The notes under the pieces are model-generated. The model was not told the DNA's origin. It searched no databases and worked only from the letters and a program-made list of their open reading frames with translations. The position numbers were made by a program, and so were the translations under genes. DNA of 64,000 bases, taken from positions 1,488,001 to 1,552,000 of the forward strand of contig JALRME010000007.1 in assembly GCA_026120035.1 (NCBI GenBank), given 5' to 3'. This document shows, piece after piece, positions 36,098 to 46,736 of this stretch (the stretch's first letter is position 1; the number at the start of each line of letters is the position of its first letter). This DNA comes from Coleophoma eucalyptorum. Its lineage: Eukaryota; Ascomycota; Leotiomycetes; Helotiales; Dermateaceae.

Positions 36098-37775
36098 ATG
36101 GCATCAACCAAGACTTCGTTGGGTTCATTAGGAGGGGTTGAAGACATGATGAGCAAGCAGAAGAAGGTTATCTTCCTCACAAGTAGCGAATATGGACAGG
36201 CAAATGTTATCTTAGCTGTTGCATATGAGATGCTTCTTCTCCAGCAACACGAAATTCATGTAGCTTCTTTTGCGCCTTTGAAGAGCCGTATCGAAAGTCT
36301 GAACGGGCTCGTCCCAGATAACCATGTCCCGGCAAAATTTCATACCGTTGCTGGGCCTTCTGCATTGGAGGCACTTGTTGCAAAGAACGAATTTATAGGT
36401 GAGTTGGGTCTGAGAAGAAACGACAAAGCACTCATTGTTGAAATTAGGTCCATACCCCCCCGGCCTTAGGGGAGCACTTGATACGTATCGGATCACCCTT
36501 CCAGTTCTAGCAACAGCTTGGGATGGTCCAACGTACATGAAGGGATATGATAGTTGTCTTGAGATTCTACAGTCTGTTGAGCCAAACCTCGTCATTGTTG
36601 ACCCGCTCTTCAGTCAAGGTCTCGAGGCATGCAAAACACTATCGCGAGACTGCGTGGTTCTCAGTCCAAACACATTTCAAGAGATGTGCGGCTCCCAGCA
36701 ACCAATTCTTTTTCAATTATGCAGATATCCAGCGTAAGTTCCCGGACAATTTTGTGTGCTAGCTTTTCTCACTAACGTAGAATATCTTCCGCCTTCCCTT
36801 ACCCAGTGCCCTGGTATCTTATTGCTGCAAACATTTATCTCAAGACAATGTTAATTGGGATTCTTGTCACATCCCCTATGGTGAAGAAGTTCATGAACTA
36901 TCGCAAATCGCAGGGCCTCCCAGGACTGCCTGCCGCATTTGATATCTGGCAAAAGAACAACCACTATTTGGTCCCAGCGATACCCGAGACAGATTATCCA
37001 TGCCGTATTCCATCCAATGTCACTGGATGCGGGCCCATTCTTTTGCCCGTTTCTCCAGTGTCGAAAGAAGATTCCGAGTTACAATTATGGTTGGAGCGTG
37101 GTCCAACTGTATTAATTAATCTTGGAACACATCTCCGAATGGACGACACGATGGCACGAGAGTTTGCAGCGGGCTTGAAATTAACTCTTGATAGAATACC
37201 TGATCTACAGATCTTGTGGAAACTTAAAACGTCCGGTGGCCTCGCCATGCCAACCAAGGCCAAGACGGGAAGTGGATTCCAAGGAGAAGGAATCAAAAAG
37301 GATTCCTTGGATGCTATATCAGAGGAAGTTGCTAATGACAGAGTGAAAATCGTCGAATGGATGTCTGTTGATCCTGTAGCGGTTTTGCAGTCTGGGCACG
37401 TTGTTTGCTCCGTTCATCATGGTGGCTCTAATTCATTTCATGAAGCACTGAGGTAAACGATTCCAGCCCCTAGAGAATGATGTATTAACCAATTATAGCG
37501 CTGGAGTGCCTCAAGTCGTTCTTCCTTGTTGGCTGGATACCCTGGAGTTTGCTAATCGAGTAGAATGGTTAGGTATTGGAGTCTATGGAAGTCGTTCTGC
37601 TACCCCAAGTGTTGAAGGCCAAGAACTTTCAAGGGCTTTAATGAGAGTCTTGGGCGACAGCATTGAAGCTACTGGGATGAAGCAGAAAGCGAAGGAGCTC
37701 GCCGAGATAAGCGGGAAAGTAGGAGGAAGAAAGAAAGCATCCGAGAAGATTATTGAAATTTTAGAGAGCTCTTAA
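36098..37775 (+). CDS. UDP-glycosyltransferase (GT1 family, GT-B fold)
   Basis: Four exons, 36098-36398, 36448-36733, 36781-37452 and 37499-37775, give 511 residues with consistent phases. The N-terminal Rossmann half starts KKVIFLTSSEYGQANVILA. The C-terminal half has TVLINLGTHL, VEWMSVDPVAVLQSGHVVC and the nucleotide-sugar pocket VHHGGSNSFHEAL-SAGVPQ (H408-H409-G410-G411), with the SAGVPQ junction recreated by splicing. The acceptor is presumably the PKS product, given its place between the acyltransferase and the exporter. The position where many GT1 enzymes carry the N-terminal catalytic His reads Tyr here (E-Y-G-Q, codon TAT at 36191); I am not certain His is the norm in this fungal subgroup. 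No signal peptide is evident; a hydrophobic stretch lies near the start of exon 3 (about residues 206-226). Confidence 0.9.
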
Positions 37776-38023
37776 TAATTATAATAGATTTTATTATCAT
37801 AGCAATTAAGGTTTGATACTACACTTATTACTAAAGTCTACTACGCGCCTCTTTATTATTTAATCCTATGAAATGAAATTTGAGATCCTGCTACAGCTAT
37901 TTGAAACTTGAGGATGGCGTTAGGTGGGGCATTTTCAAACAGAGTTTGGATTACGAGTAAGTCAACTTAATTGATCTGCAAAGTGCCGACTCAAGAACCC
38001 GACTGTTTCACAGCTTAGCGATG

Positions 38024-41000
38024 TCATCTGAGATTCTGCAGGTTAACAAGTTCGGAATATCTCCCCCCCTTCTGCATCAGCTCTGTATGACCACCACTCT
38101 CCACAATAACACCCTGATCAAAAACGTAAATTAAATCCGCCTTTTGAATGGTGCTAAGTCGATGTGCCACGGCAATAGTAGTTCTGCCTTTGGCAGCTTT
38201 ATCGAGGGCTGCTTGCACCACGTGTTCGGAATCCGAATCTAATGCACTGGTCGCCTCATCTAACAGCAAAATCTTAGGATCTCGGAGTAAAGCGCGTGCG
38301 ATAGCGATACGCTGTTTTTGACCACCAGATAGCAAAGAACCCTTAGAGCCAACAACGGTATTAAAGCCGTCGGGTAAAGACATTATAAAATCGTAGATAT
38401 TTGCTTCACGGCACACAAACTCTATTTCAGAATCGGCTACGTCTTCACGATGTGTACCGAGGAGAACATTCTCTCGGATCGTACCTTGATAGAGTGTAGG
38501 CTCCTGAGATACAAGTGCGACAAAGGAGCGGTAGTTATTGATATTTAAGCTGGATATGTCTTTGCCGTCAATATAGATTCCACCTGTAAGTGGGTCGTAG
38601 AATCTTTCTAGTAAAGCGATAGTAGTAGATTTTCCACAACCTGATGCACCAACGAGAGCGATATATTGGCCAGGTTTAACGGAAAGGTTGAGGCCTCGCA
38701 GTACGGGCTGCTCGGGGCGCGTAGGGTAGCGAAAATGCACGTTGCGGAATTCGACGGTGCCTTCCAGAGAGCTTACTGGCTGCCCCTCTTTCGACCAGAA
38801 ATCGATGGTGGGTTTGCGGTCAAAGAGTACTTTGAGTTCTTGAGCAGCTTGCTTGGCTTTCCCCATATCCGCTGAATTTGTTAGTTTCTGATAACGAAAG
38901 ACAAGGCGAAGAACATACGTGCGAAGGAGAAGATTGTGCCGGCAGATTGGGCGCCGAAGATTACAGCTCCGAAGCAGACGAAGAATTGGAAGAGGTCGTA
39001 GTTACCGTCCGCGATTTGATTCCCTCCATACCTGTGCAGTGTCAGTCAGAGCTCGCTAAACCGATGGCACTCAAGACTCACCAGAAGCCAAGCCCTACGC
39101 AAAGGAACATTAGGGATTGCGACGCTGAGTATAGTAATGATAATTTCAACGCAGAATACAAACTCTTCTTGGCCTGCGAATTAAGCGAATCTTCGTAGTG
39201 CTTAAGGACATCATATTCTCGAGTGAGAGAGGCAACAGTACGGATAGCACTCGTAGCTTCGCAAGCATAACTTGCACTCTTCTCGTATGCTTTCTTAGCC
39301 CGCTGTTGGAATTGAGCTAGGAGCCAAAAGCGTAAAAAGCCACAACCAAGTACAATTGGGATTGTTGATATACAGACAAGTGCAAGCTTCCAGGCAATTG
39401 CGATAGCTAATGCACAAGCTGCAACCAGAGTAGTTATGACAGTCAAGAGTGTGCCAAGTGTGGCTCCAGATAAACCAGCAACGTGTGTTGTTTCCGTACT
39501 AAGGAAGGAGGTTAAAGAACCAGCAGTGTTCTCCTCCTTATCAAAGAATGCAATATCTTGCCGCAATATTGTTCTAAAGGCCCGATCGCGAACTCGGTGA
39601 ATGAGTCTTTCAGAGCAAAATCCAAAGGCGACTCCCTGGACCCAGAACGAAATAAGTTGCACGAACCCTAGCATCAAATACATGAGAGACCAAAAATTCA
39701 CGTCAGAGCGCAGGCGAGACTTCGCTCCGGGTATGGATTGTCCTGTCACCGGGTTGACCAAGGGGATAGAGAGCGAAACAATTTCTTTTGCCGAAAAAAC
39801 TTCTTGCGTAGGGTTTCCACCACCTGAAATGATAGAGAAAAATAGCCCAAGAAGCATCCAGTGCCATTCAGTCGAGTTGAACGACGCAATCAATTTGATC
39901 AGTACCCAAAGAGAATATACTCTTTCTCTTTCTGTTCCTCGTCCTTGGATGGCAAGAGAAGGTTGAGAATTTCCCGATTGAGTTCGATCCAATTTATTAC
40001 CGATGTTCTTATCTTCGGGATCTTCTTTATATTCCGTAAAATTGCCATCAAGGGACTGGTCTAAGATAAGTCTATCGTCTTCCTCATCGATGTGGGCCTC
40101 TTCCTCGGGGCTCAGCTCCTTGGTCTCGGCAATCTTTTGCGCCTCAACCAGAGCGTAATAAGCACCTTGTTTCGTTAATAGGTCATCGTGAGTTCCTTGT
40201 TCCACAATTCGACCTTCAGTTATCACAACAATGTTGTCAGCATCCTTGATAGTAGAGAGCCGATGGGCGATAGTAATTGTGGTTCGGCCGGCAGCAGCGA
40301 CTTCAAGTGCGGCTTGTACGATACCTTCGGATTTTGTATCGAGGGCAGAGGTAGCCTCGTCGAGTAGCAGGATTTTCGGGTCACTAACTACTGCTCGAGC
40401 AATAGCAATGCGCTGCTTTTGGCCACCAGAAAGCAAGAATCCCCGCTCTCCAACATTCGTTTCATATCCCTCGGGAAGCCCGGAGATAAAATCGTGAGCG
40501 TTGGCCATCTTAGCAGCTTGGATGATACGTTCCTTCTGTATTTCTCCTGTCTCATTTTCGAACCTTGTCCCAATCAGACCGTGTGCAATGTTCTCAAAAA
40601 TACTTGTTCCGAAGAGTGTAGGCTCTTGGCTAACTAAAGAAACCTGCTCTCTTAACCAGCGCAAATTCAGTGTGCTAATATCGTAGCCGTCTAACAATAC
40701 TTGACCACCAACTGGATCGTAGAATCGCTCTACCAGTCCAACGATTGTGCTTTTCCCAGATCCAGATGCCCCAACTAAAGCCGTCTTTTTTGCAGCTGGG
40801 ACAACTAGGCTAACGTCGTTCATCACTATGACCTCGGGCCTCGACGGGTAGATGTGCTTAATATTCTTCAATTCAATCCTACCTTCTATATATGTGGGCT
40901 TTTCTCCTGCATCCGAAGTGGGATCTAACGGTGATATACGGTCAATAGTGTTAAAGATCTTAGCAGCAGCCGAGATGGCTGTTATGAATGCTTGGGCATT

Positions 41001-42167
41001 GGGCGCAACGTTTCCAAGGGCAAAAGCACCAATCATGATCGACATCATGATTGTTAGAATGCTAGCTAAGGATGTCTCTCCTTGTACCAAGAATCTGCTG
41101 CCCATCCAAAACGCAAGACCATAATTAAGGTAGATAACCAGCATCATGACTCCAACCATAACGGCGAAGGCAAATTTGGCTTTATATCCGTATTTCTCGG
41201 CTTCTATCAAATGTTTGTCATACTGTCGAGCAAGCTTGTCCTGTGTACCGAATGCAGTTGCATTTCTGATAGAAGAGATGACTTCTTCGGCGACGGTCCC
41301 TCCTAAGGCGTAAGACTGGAGTGACTGTTTGTTGTATTTGACAGTAAAGTTTGACCCGCCTACGATGATTACTGTAATTGCTAGGCACGTAGCCGAGAGA
41401 ATAAGAGTCAATTTCCAGGACTTAACGAAGCCAATAACGAAAGCTGTAATGAATGTAGCTGCTGCGGTCAGTGTGAGGGCGACTTTTTCAGAGATACCAT
41501 CCTGCACCAAATTCGTATCCGCGGTAATCCTTGTCGTCACCTCTCCTGACCCAAGCTTGTCGAAGAATGCAATATTCTGCTTTATACACGCTTCTAAGTA
41601 ACGCGCTCTAATCTTCGCGCTGATATGCTCGCCTGTGTATATGAAGCCGACCGTAGACACATAAATCGCGATAAACTCAGCGATTCCAATGTAGACAAGG
41701 TACAAGATATTGTTAGAGATGGTTTGCTGGAAGGTGGAATGGCTAATTGCCCCCGAGAAGAAGCCACTGAACTTGCCAGCCAATTGACCAAAAATGACCG
41801 TCATGAGGGGAAGCGCAGCACCCGCGGCAATTGAGCAGAAAGCACTAACAATAATAATCAACACGTCGTTTGTGGTTGCGTATCGGTATAGCATCCTCCA
41901 TTCTGCCTTCACCGGTGGAATGTCAACCTGCCGCTTCAGGATCTCTGCCTCGGCTGGGGGAAGATGTGCATAAACGTTCTCATCTTTGGCGTCGACCTTG
42001 ACGATATGCGGATCTTGTTTCTTCAATGTCTGGTCTTCTGATACCGCTTGGGTTGCATCTACTTCTATTTTTCCTATCGGTATGGATTCTGTCGCGTCGG
42101 CTACATCGCCATGACTTGATGCTGGATTGGTGCTACCCTCCGGCTTCTCTGAGAGGCTACCGGCCAT
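38024..42167 (-). CDS. ABCB-type (MDR) full-size ABC exporter
   Basis: Three exons, 42167-39082, 39031-38919 and 38871-38024, give 1348 residues in the order TMD-NBD-TMD-NBD. NBD1 has Walker A VGASGSGKS (465-473), signature LLSGGQ (578-583) and Walker B ILLLDEATSALD. NBD2 has Walker A GASGCGKS (1141-1148), signature LLSGGQ (1247-1252) and its own ILLLDEATSALD. The N-terminal 90 residues are polar and typical of fungal Mdr/Ste6-like exporters, with TMD1 starting near residue 100. All ATPase motifs are intact, so the pump should be functional. Within the cluster it would export or detoxify the product. It is convergent with the glycosyltransferase, only about 250 bp apart, and diverges from the receptor-like gene across a 2.1-kb spacer. 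Confidence 0.95.
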
Positions 42168-43158
42168 GATAGGCAGCTCGAAATATAAGGCAATATCAGT
42201 TTTGGCTGCTAGAGATTCACAGATCTCAATTGTGAGCTGCAGGCCTTAGGAAAGGCCTAAAATTCGTATTCGAGTATCGTGGAAAGCGTTAGTAATAATA
42301 GTCTGACATGGACGATCGAGAGGTCGGCAGCGCTTTAGTTTTGACGAAGGGGTGACTTGAAAAGGGGATTATTGTAATATCAAGAAATAACTAGAGGAAG
42401 AATTGATTAAAGAAACACCACCACAGCAATGAGCCTGTGGCATTCTTTTTCGATACTAGGCTCGTAGCTGCGCGTTGATCAGAAGGTGTTTGTACCGCAG
42501 CAGAATCAACTTGTCAGCACCAACCGTAATTTATGGCGTGTTTGCCATGCTGCCTTGGATTGGAATTGCAGCGTGTTTGGCAACGAGTGTGATTCGTTCG
42601 TGTTTTTAACCATTTTTCATGGGTTAATACGTACAATGACTCGTTTTGGAAGGTAATAAGACCTTGCAGGTACAGGACGCTGTCAGACGAGTTAATTCGG
42701 AAAGGGCAAGGGGACGATGCTACACTATAAGGCTGATACTGCGCGTCTTACTGAGATGCGCAGTTTAGTACCTAGATTAAATATATCCGCTACAATTACT
42801 ATAGTTTTACAACTACCACTACACCTACTACCACCACCACCACTAGTACTCTTCATCACGCTGTCATGTGACCGCAAGACAGGCATCCATGTGAATAAAA
42901 TCTTCAGGCTGCTTTCCCTACCACTTCTATATTATAAATATCTTAGTCAATATCACAATCATCATAACCCTATTGACCCCACGCATCGTTCGTTGCAAAC
43001 GCATTTCGTCTCGTATTCGCAAATCTCTACACGTGATCTCGGCTAATTAACAATCTTAACATTGGCCAATTCGAAATCCATCACACAAAAAAAGCGAGAG
43101 CACCGTCATTGGACAGAGCTGTTATCTGAATTATTATACCGATGGAAAGCTTAAAAGG

Positions 43159-43234
43159 TGCACTACACTACTTGGCTTTTTATTGCCAATGGTAAAGGTA
43201 CGTCTCAGAGGATTAAGTAGTGCAGTGTAGTGTG
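43159..43234. repeat. Nested imperfect inverted repeat upstream of the ABC exporter gene
   Basis: Outer arms: GTGCACTACACTACTT on the left and AAGTAGTGCAGTGTAGTG on the right, complementary apart from a 3-4-base insertion. An inner pair TTGGC/GCCAA lies just inside the left arm. It could fold into a hairpin or be a pair of regulator sites; it may also be a small mobile-element remnant. Confidence 0.5.
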
Positions 43235-43384
43235 GACTTCTTTTTTAGCGTGTAGGTGAACGTAGAACGCCGTAGGATGATATCAAGGCTCCTAAGAACT
43301 TATTTCGCCATTATTGACTACATAGAAGTTCAAGCATGGCGTTAACCACGTGCTCTTCCTCTTCACGGAGATTTTCTTTTCAAC

Positions 43385-43666
43385 ATGACGTCCCTGGAGA
43401 AAGATTTTCGAGACCCATTCATGTCTTATCCTGTCAAGGAATTCCACAGCGCCGGGGAATATCTGGCTCATGAGGACCAACTCCCAGCCTATCGCAATGC
43501 TTTCATCTCAGTCTCTCCAAGTGTCAAAGCTTGGTTTCAGGAGGGTGAATTACGGTACTTGTATTTTGACAGGAGCTCCACTGAACCCGCTACGACAAGT
43601 GCCGCGTTACATCGGCGGTTCGTCTGTGGCTATTTCGCCTGCGGGTTCACTTCGTCGATAAGCTAG
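43385..43666 (+). CDS. Unassigned small open frame, possible gene remnant
   Basis: An ATG-started frame of 93 codons. The first 62 residues have balanced, protein-like composition (for example FMSYPVKEFHSAGEYLAHED). After a TTTTGACAG the reading becomes less convincing, and an alternative frame there also stays open to a stop near 43660. No domain is recognised. It may be the first exon of a decayed gene or chance coding potential. Confidence 0.2.
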   Translation: MTSLEKDFRDPFMSYPVKEFHSAGEYLAHEDQLPAYRNAFISVSPSVKAWFQEGELRYLYFDRSSTEPATTSAALHRRFVCGYFACGFTSSIS

Positions 43667-44323
43667 CTCGTGCCGATCTTGTTCCTATGGGCTATCCAAG
43701 GAGGAGCAAGCCATTGCTGAACAAGGAGTCCCATGCTAAGATAAGATGACCCGATATGTATAACATCGTTTGGCGGCAATACATAGAACAGTGTACAGTG
43801 GGGTGCAATATGCTTTCATAGTGAGCCCGTGCGATAAGAAGTCTTTGGCGTTCCAGATTGCACACTTTTCAAATCGACGCTTTAGATCATGTGGACTTCT
43901 CACATCACTGAGACACCCGGTGTGAAAACTGATTGCAATGAACTGAAGGCCCCTCGGAACGAAATTTAAACTAAGAGCCAAGTAAAAGGGGAGGCAGGAT
44001 TGCTTTGATATTTCTATCGTCTGGAGTACGTGGAAATCACAGCATTGTCACTGGAACGACCCTTGCGTATCCCATGGGATCAAGGATTCAAAAATCTCCA
44101 CCCCCCACTCGATCGCACATTTACTGGAAGTGATCGGCAAATATGCCATCCACGACTCGATATAGGTTGCTTGAATAGGAACAGTCCGATGGGTCTGTGT
44201 TCTCCGGCTTTCAGGACTTTGAGAATATAAGAGTGTGGGCTAGTCGCGCACCATTCCAGGACGAAAGGGCAGGACCCGGTAACTGATACAGGACGTCGAG
44301 ACGAACCGCAAGGCCTCATCAAC

Positions 44324-45896
44324 ATGTACAGCTCAAACCGGACGTTGGTCTCACTATTAGGTGCGGTCGACAATTTCGGTGAGCCGAAGCCGTCCTGGAA
44401 TGACCGCTCAACGATATTAGGGGTTGTAATCTCCTTTATGGTACGTATAATGGCTTTCAAAACTACTATCGACAAGCCGTTAGTGCTCGCATCGCATAGA
44501 TTATAGCTAACCGCCGGCGACTATTTAGATCTTATCCATTTTATGCATTTTTTTGCGATTGTACACTCGCTTGTTCGTCGTCAGATCGCCAGGATGGGAT
44601 GATGTCTTTGTAGTCCTCTTTATGGTAAGCCCACCTGCTTAGCTGATTTATCGCGGATGTTTACTCACCTCGTCACCACCGTCATAGATTACCGGATCAT
44701 TTGGATCAATAATGATATGCTCTAGTAAGGCTTTTTCGCGTTCTTTTTCTTACAATATTTGCTAACGCACACGCAGTGACTGATTATGGCCTTGGCGAAC
44801 ATTTCCTACTGCTTTCAGAGGATACCATGGTCTCATATCTCATTGTAAGAACGCCATCCGAGATACACTTAAGATGCTTTTAACTCACGCATACTCCCTA
44901 CGCAGCGATTCTACATTGCCAATGCCAGCTACACCCTGTCAACCACTTTAATCAAACTCTCGTTACTTTTTCAGTATCTGAGCATCTTTCGGAAAGGGAG
45001 CCGCGAAAGGCAGTTCACTATCTTTATTATTGTTGTCGTGGCACTATGGGGATCAGCTTTTAGCTTCATGGCATGGTTTCCATGCTTTCCTGTCAGCGGG
45101 TACTGGTACATGTTAACAGAGAAAGCCACTTGCTATGCGTACGGCTCAAAGTACGCCGCCGGTTTTGTCGCCATGTACGAGAGCCATGCAGGGTTGAACA
45201 TGGCCTTTGATTTGATCGTTCTCATCATACCAATCCCTCTCTACTTTGAGAAGAATACCACTAAGCAAACGCGCCTGGGGTTGATTGGGCTGTTTGTCAT
45301 GGGCACAATGTAAGCAGTCCGAAATCTAACTAACCTGGCCAATCCAACCCGAAGCCCGAAAGCTAACTGTACTTAATAGGATCAACATCTTCAGCGTCTG
45401 GCGCCTTGCCACAATCGTTAGTCACCGCGCGGCCACCTACCCTACCTTCGATCCAACCTGGTATAGTCCCGTCAGTCTCATCCCAGCCTGCCTCGAGGTG
45501 GATGCTGCGAGTATATGTGCATCCATCCCCATATTCTGGCCTGTCCTCTTGGCAAGGTTCGATGAGATCTTCGTCACTAGAGAAATCATTATCACTCAAG
45601 AACACCGCCGTCTCTCAGAGCTTGGTGATGGTGGCGGAATCGAGCTCTGGCGTAGTAGAAGCTCCGGCGAGCGGAAAGAAGAGTCGACCTATAGTCGTGG
45701 GGAAAGTGAGGTGCCTCTAGAAACCATCACCACACAGGCAAACTCGACACAGTACGTAGACAGGTACGTGATGGACCAGGTCGACCCGCTGCGCGAAGAT
45801 AAGAAGGTTGGCGTAGAATCTACAGTCACGGTAGGGCCCGTGAGCGAGGAACTAGAGGAGCGGCCCTCTAGGGGTGTTTACTTAAACCGTTTATAA
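44324..45896 (+). CDS. PTH11-like seven-transmembrane protein (fungal rhodopsin-domain family)
   Basis: Six exons, 44324-44440, 44529-44624, 44688-44724, 44777-44844, 44906-45309 and 45380-45896, give 412 residues. Joining them restores the family pattern: a short extracellular start, TM1 in TILGVVISFMILSILCIFL, then RLYTRLFVVRSPGWDDVFVVL, YGLGEHFLLL, FYIANASYTLSTTLIKLSLL, a Cys-containing loop before GYWYM, FDLIVLIIPIPLYF, RLGLIGLFVMGTMINIFSVWRL and a polar cytosolic tail of about 120 residues. WDD, GLG, TLIKLSLL and IP-P(L/I) are hallmarks of the rhodopsin-like domain in Pezizomycotina (PF20684-type) that includes PTH11-class receptors without a CFEM domain. The role is probably signal sensing or an uncharacterised membrane function. 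It lies between the ABC exporter and the regulator, but membership in the cluster is uncertain. Confidence 0.88.
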
Positions 45897-46736
45897 AATA
45901 TTTCTATTGAAGCTAAATATTAAATCTATTGTTACAAGAACTTCATCATGTGTGGGCGGAAGAGTTTTCACTGATGGTAAATTAAGTCTTATCTTCACTG
46001 CAGCCCCATGATGTAGCCGTTGAATAGTCCTGTTGAGAGGAATGAAACAAGAAACTACATAGATGAAGGCAAAGGTAGAGCAGCCAGTTCAGCTAGCGTA
46101 TGGATGGAAGCCTATAGGGCGATTCAATCGAACCCTATTAATAGATCATTTCTCCACTTTCCCTGTCACTCTATGGCTAGAGCCTTCGCAGGCGTCCGGC
46201 TTATCACTTTTTTACTCTCCAGTTAAATCATCGAGATGAACTATTTCTCATTATCCAGAGACAACCAGAGTCCCGAGCCTTCTGAGGTCGCTCCAAAAAC
46301 CTAAAGACCATATCAGTTTACTTCGGTGTATAAAATAATGTAATAATACAGGACTGATGAATTGATCTTCAAGCTTTGGTAGTTAATATAGATAAATATA
46401 GTACGTATCCTGTAACATTGAATATCTTTAGATATCAATCTACCTTTGATTGGTCAATTTATTACTTTGTATCTTTTAAGTATACCATACAATAACATCA
46501 GTCCATTAGCATGCGCTCGAACCATGATCTGGTCCAGGCACGAATAAATCCCATCTCGCGGTGGAAGCTCATTTCCGCTTCATACCGCAATATAATCTAA
46601 TCCAACGTATTTTTACCCTTAAGGAGAACCCCCTGAGAAATTGATGTAGCTTATTAGGCTTCGAGATTGCTTGATCGCTGTGATGCTCATATCTGCTCAC
46701 TTAGACCTTAAACCCAGATTTGTCATTCTAGCATCC
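45897..46736. other. Intergenic between convergent receptor-like and regulator genes, AT-rich
   Basis: About 840 bp, AT-rich, no gene seen. Confidence 0.55.

Larger units (their letters stand above)
42168..44323. other. Intergenic, ABC exporter to PTH11-like gene
   Basis: About 2.1 kb with the ABC promoter on the left. A short ACC/CCA microsatellite lies near 42820-42845, a nested inverted repeat at 43159-43234, and one small open frame at 43385-43666 (listed separately). Otherwise nothing is recognisable. Confidence 0.5.
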
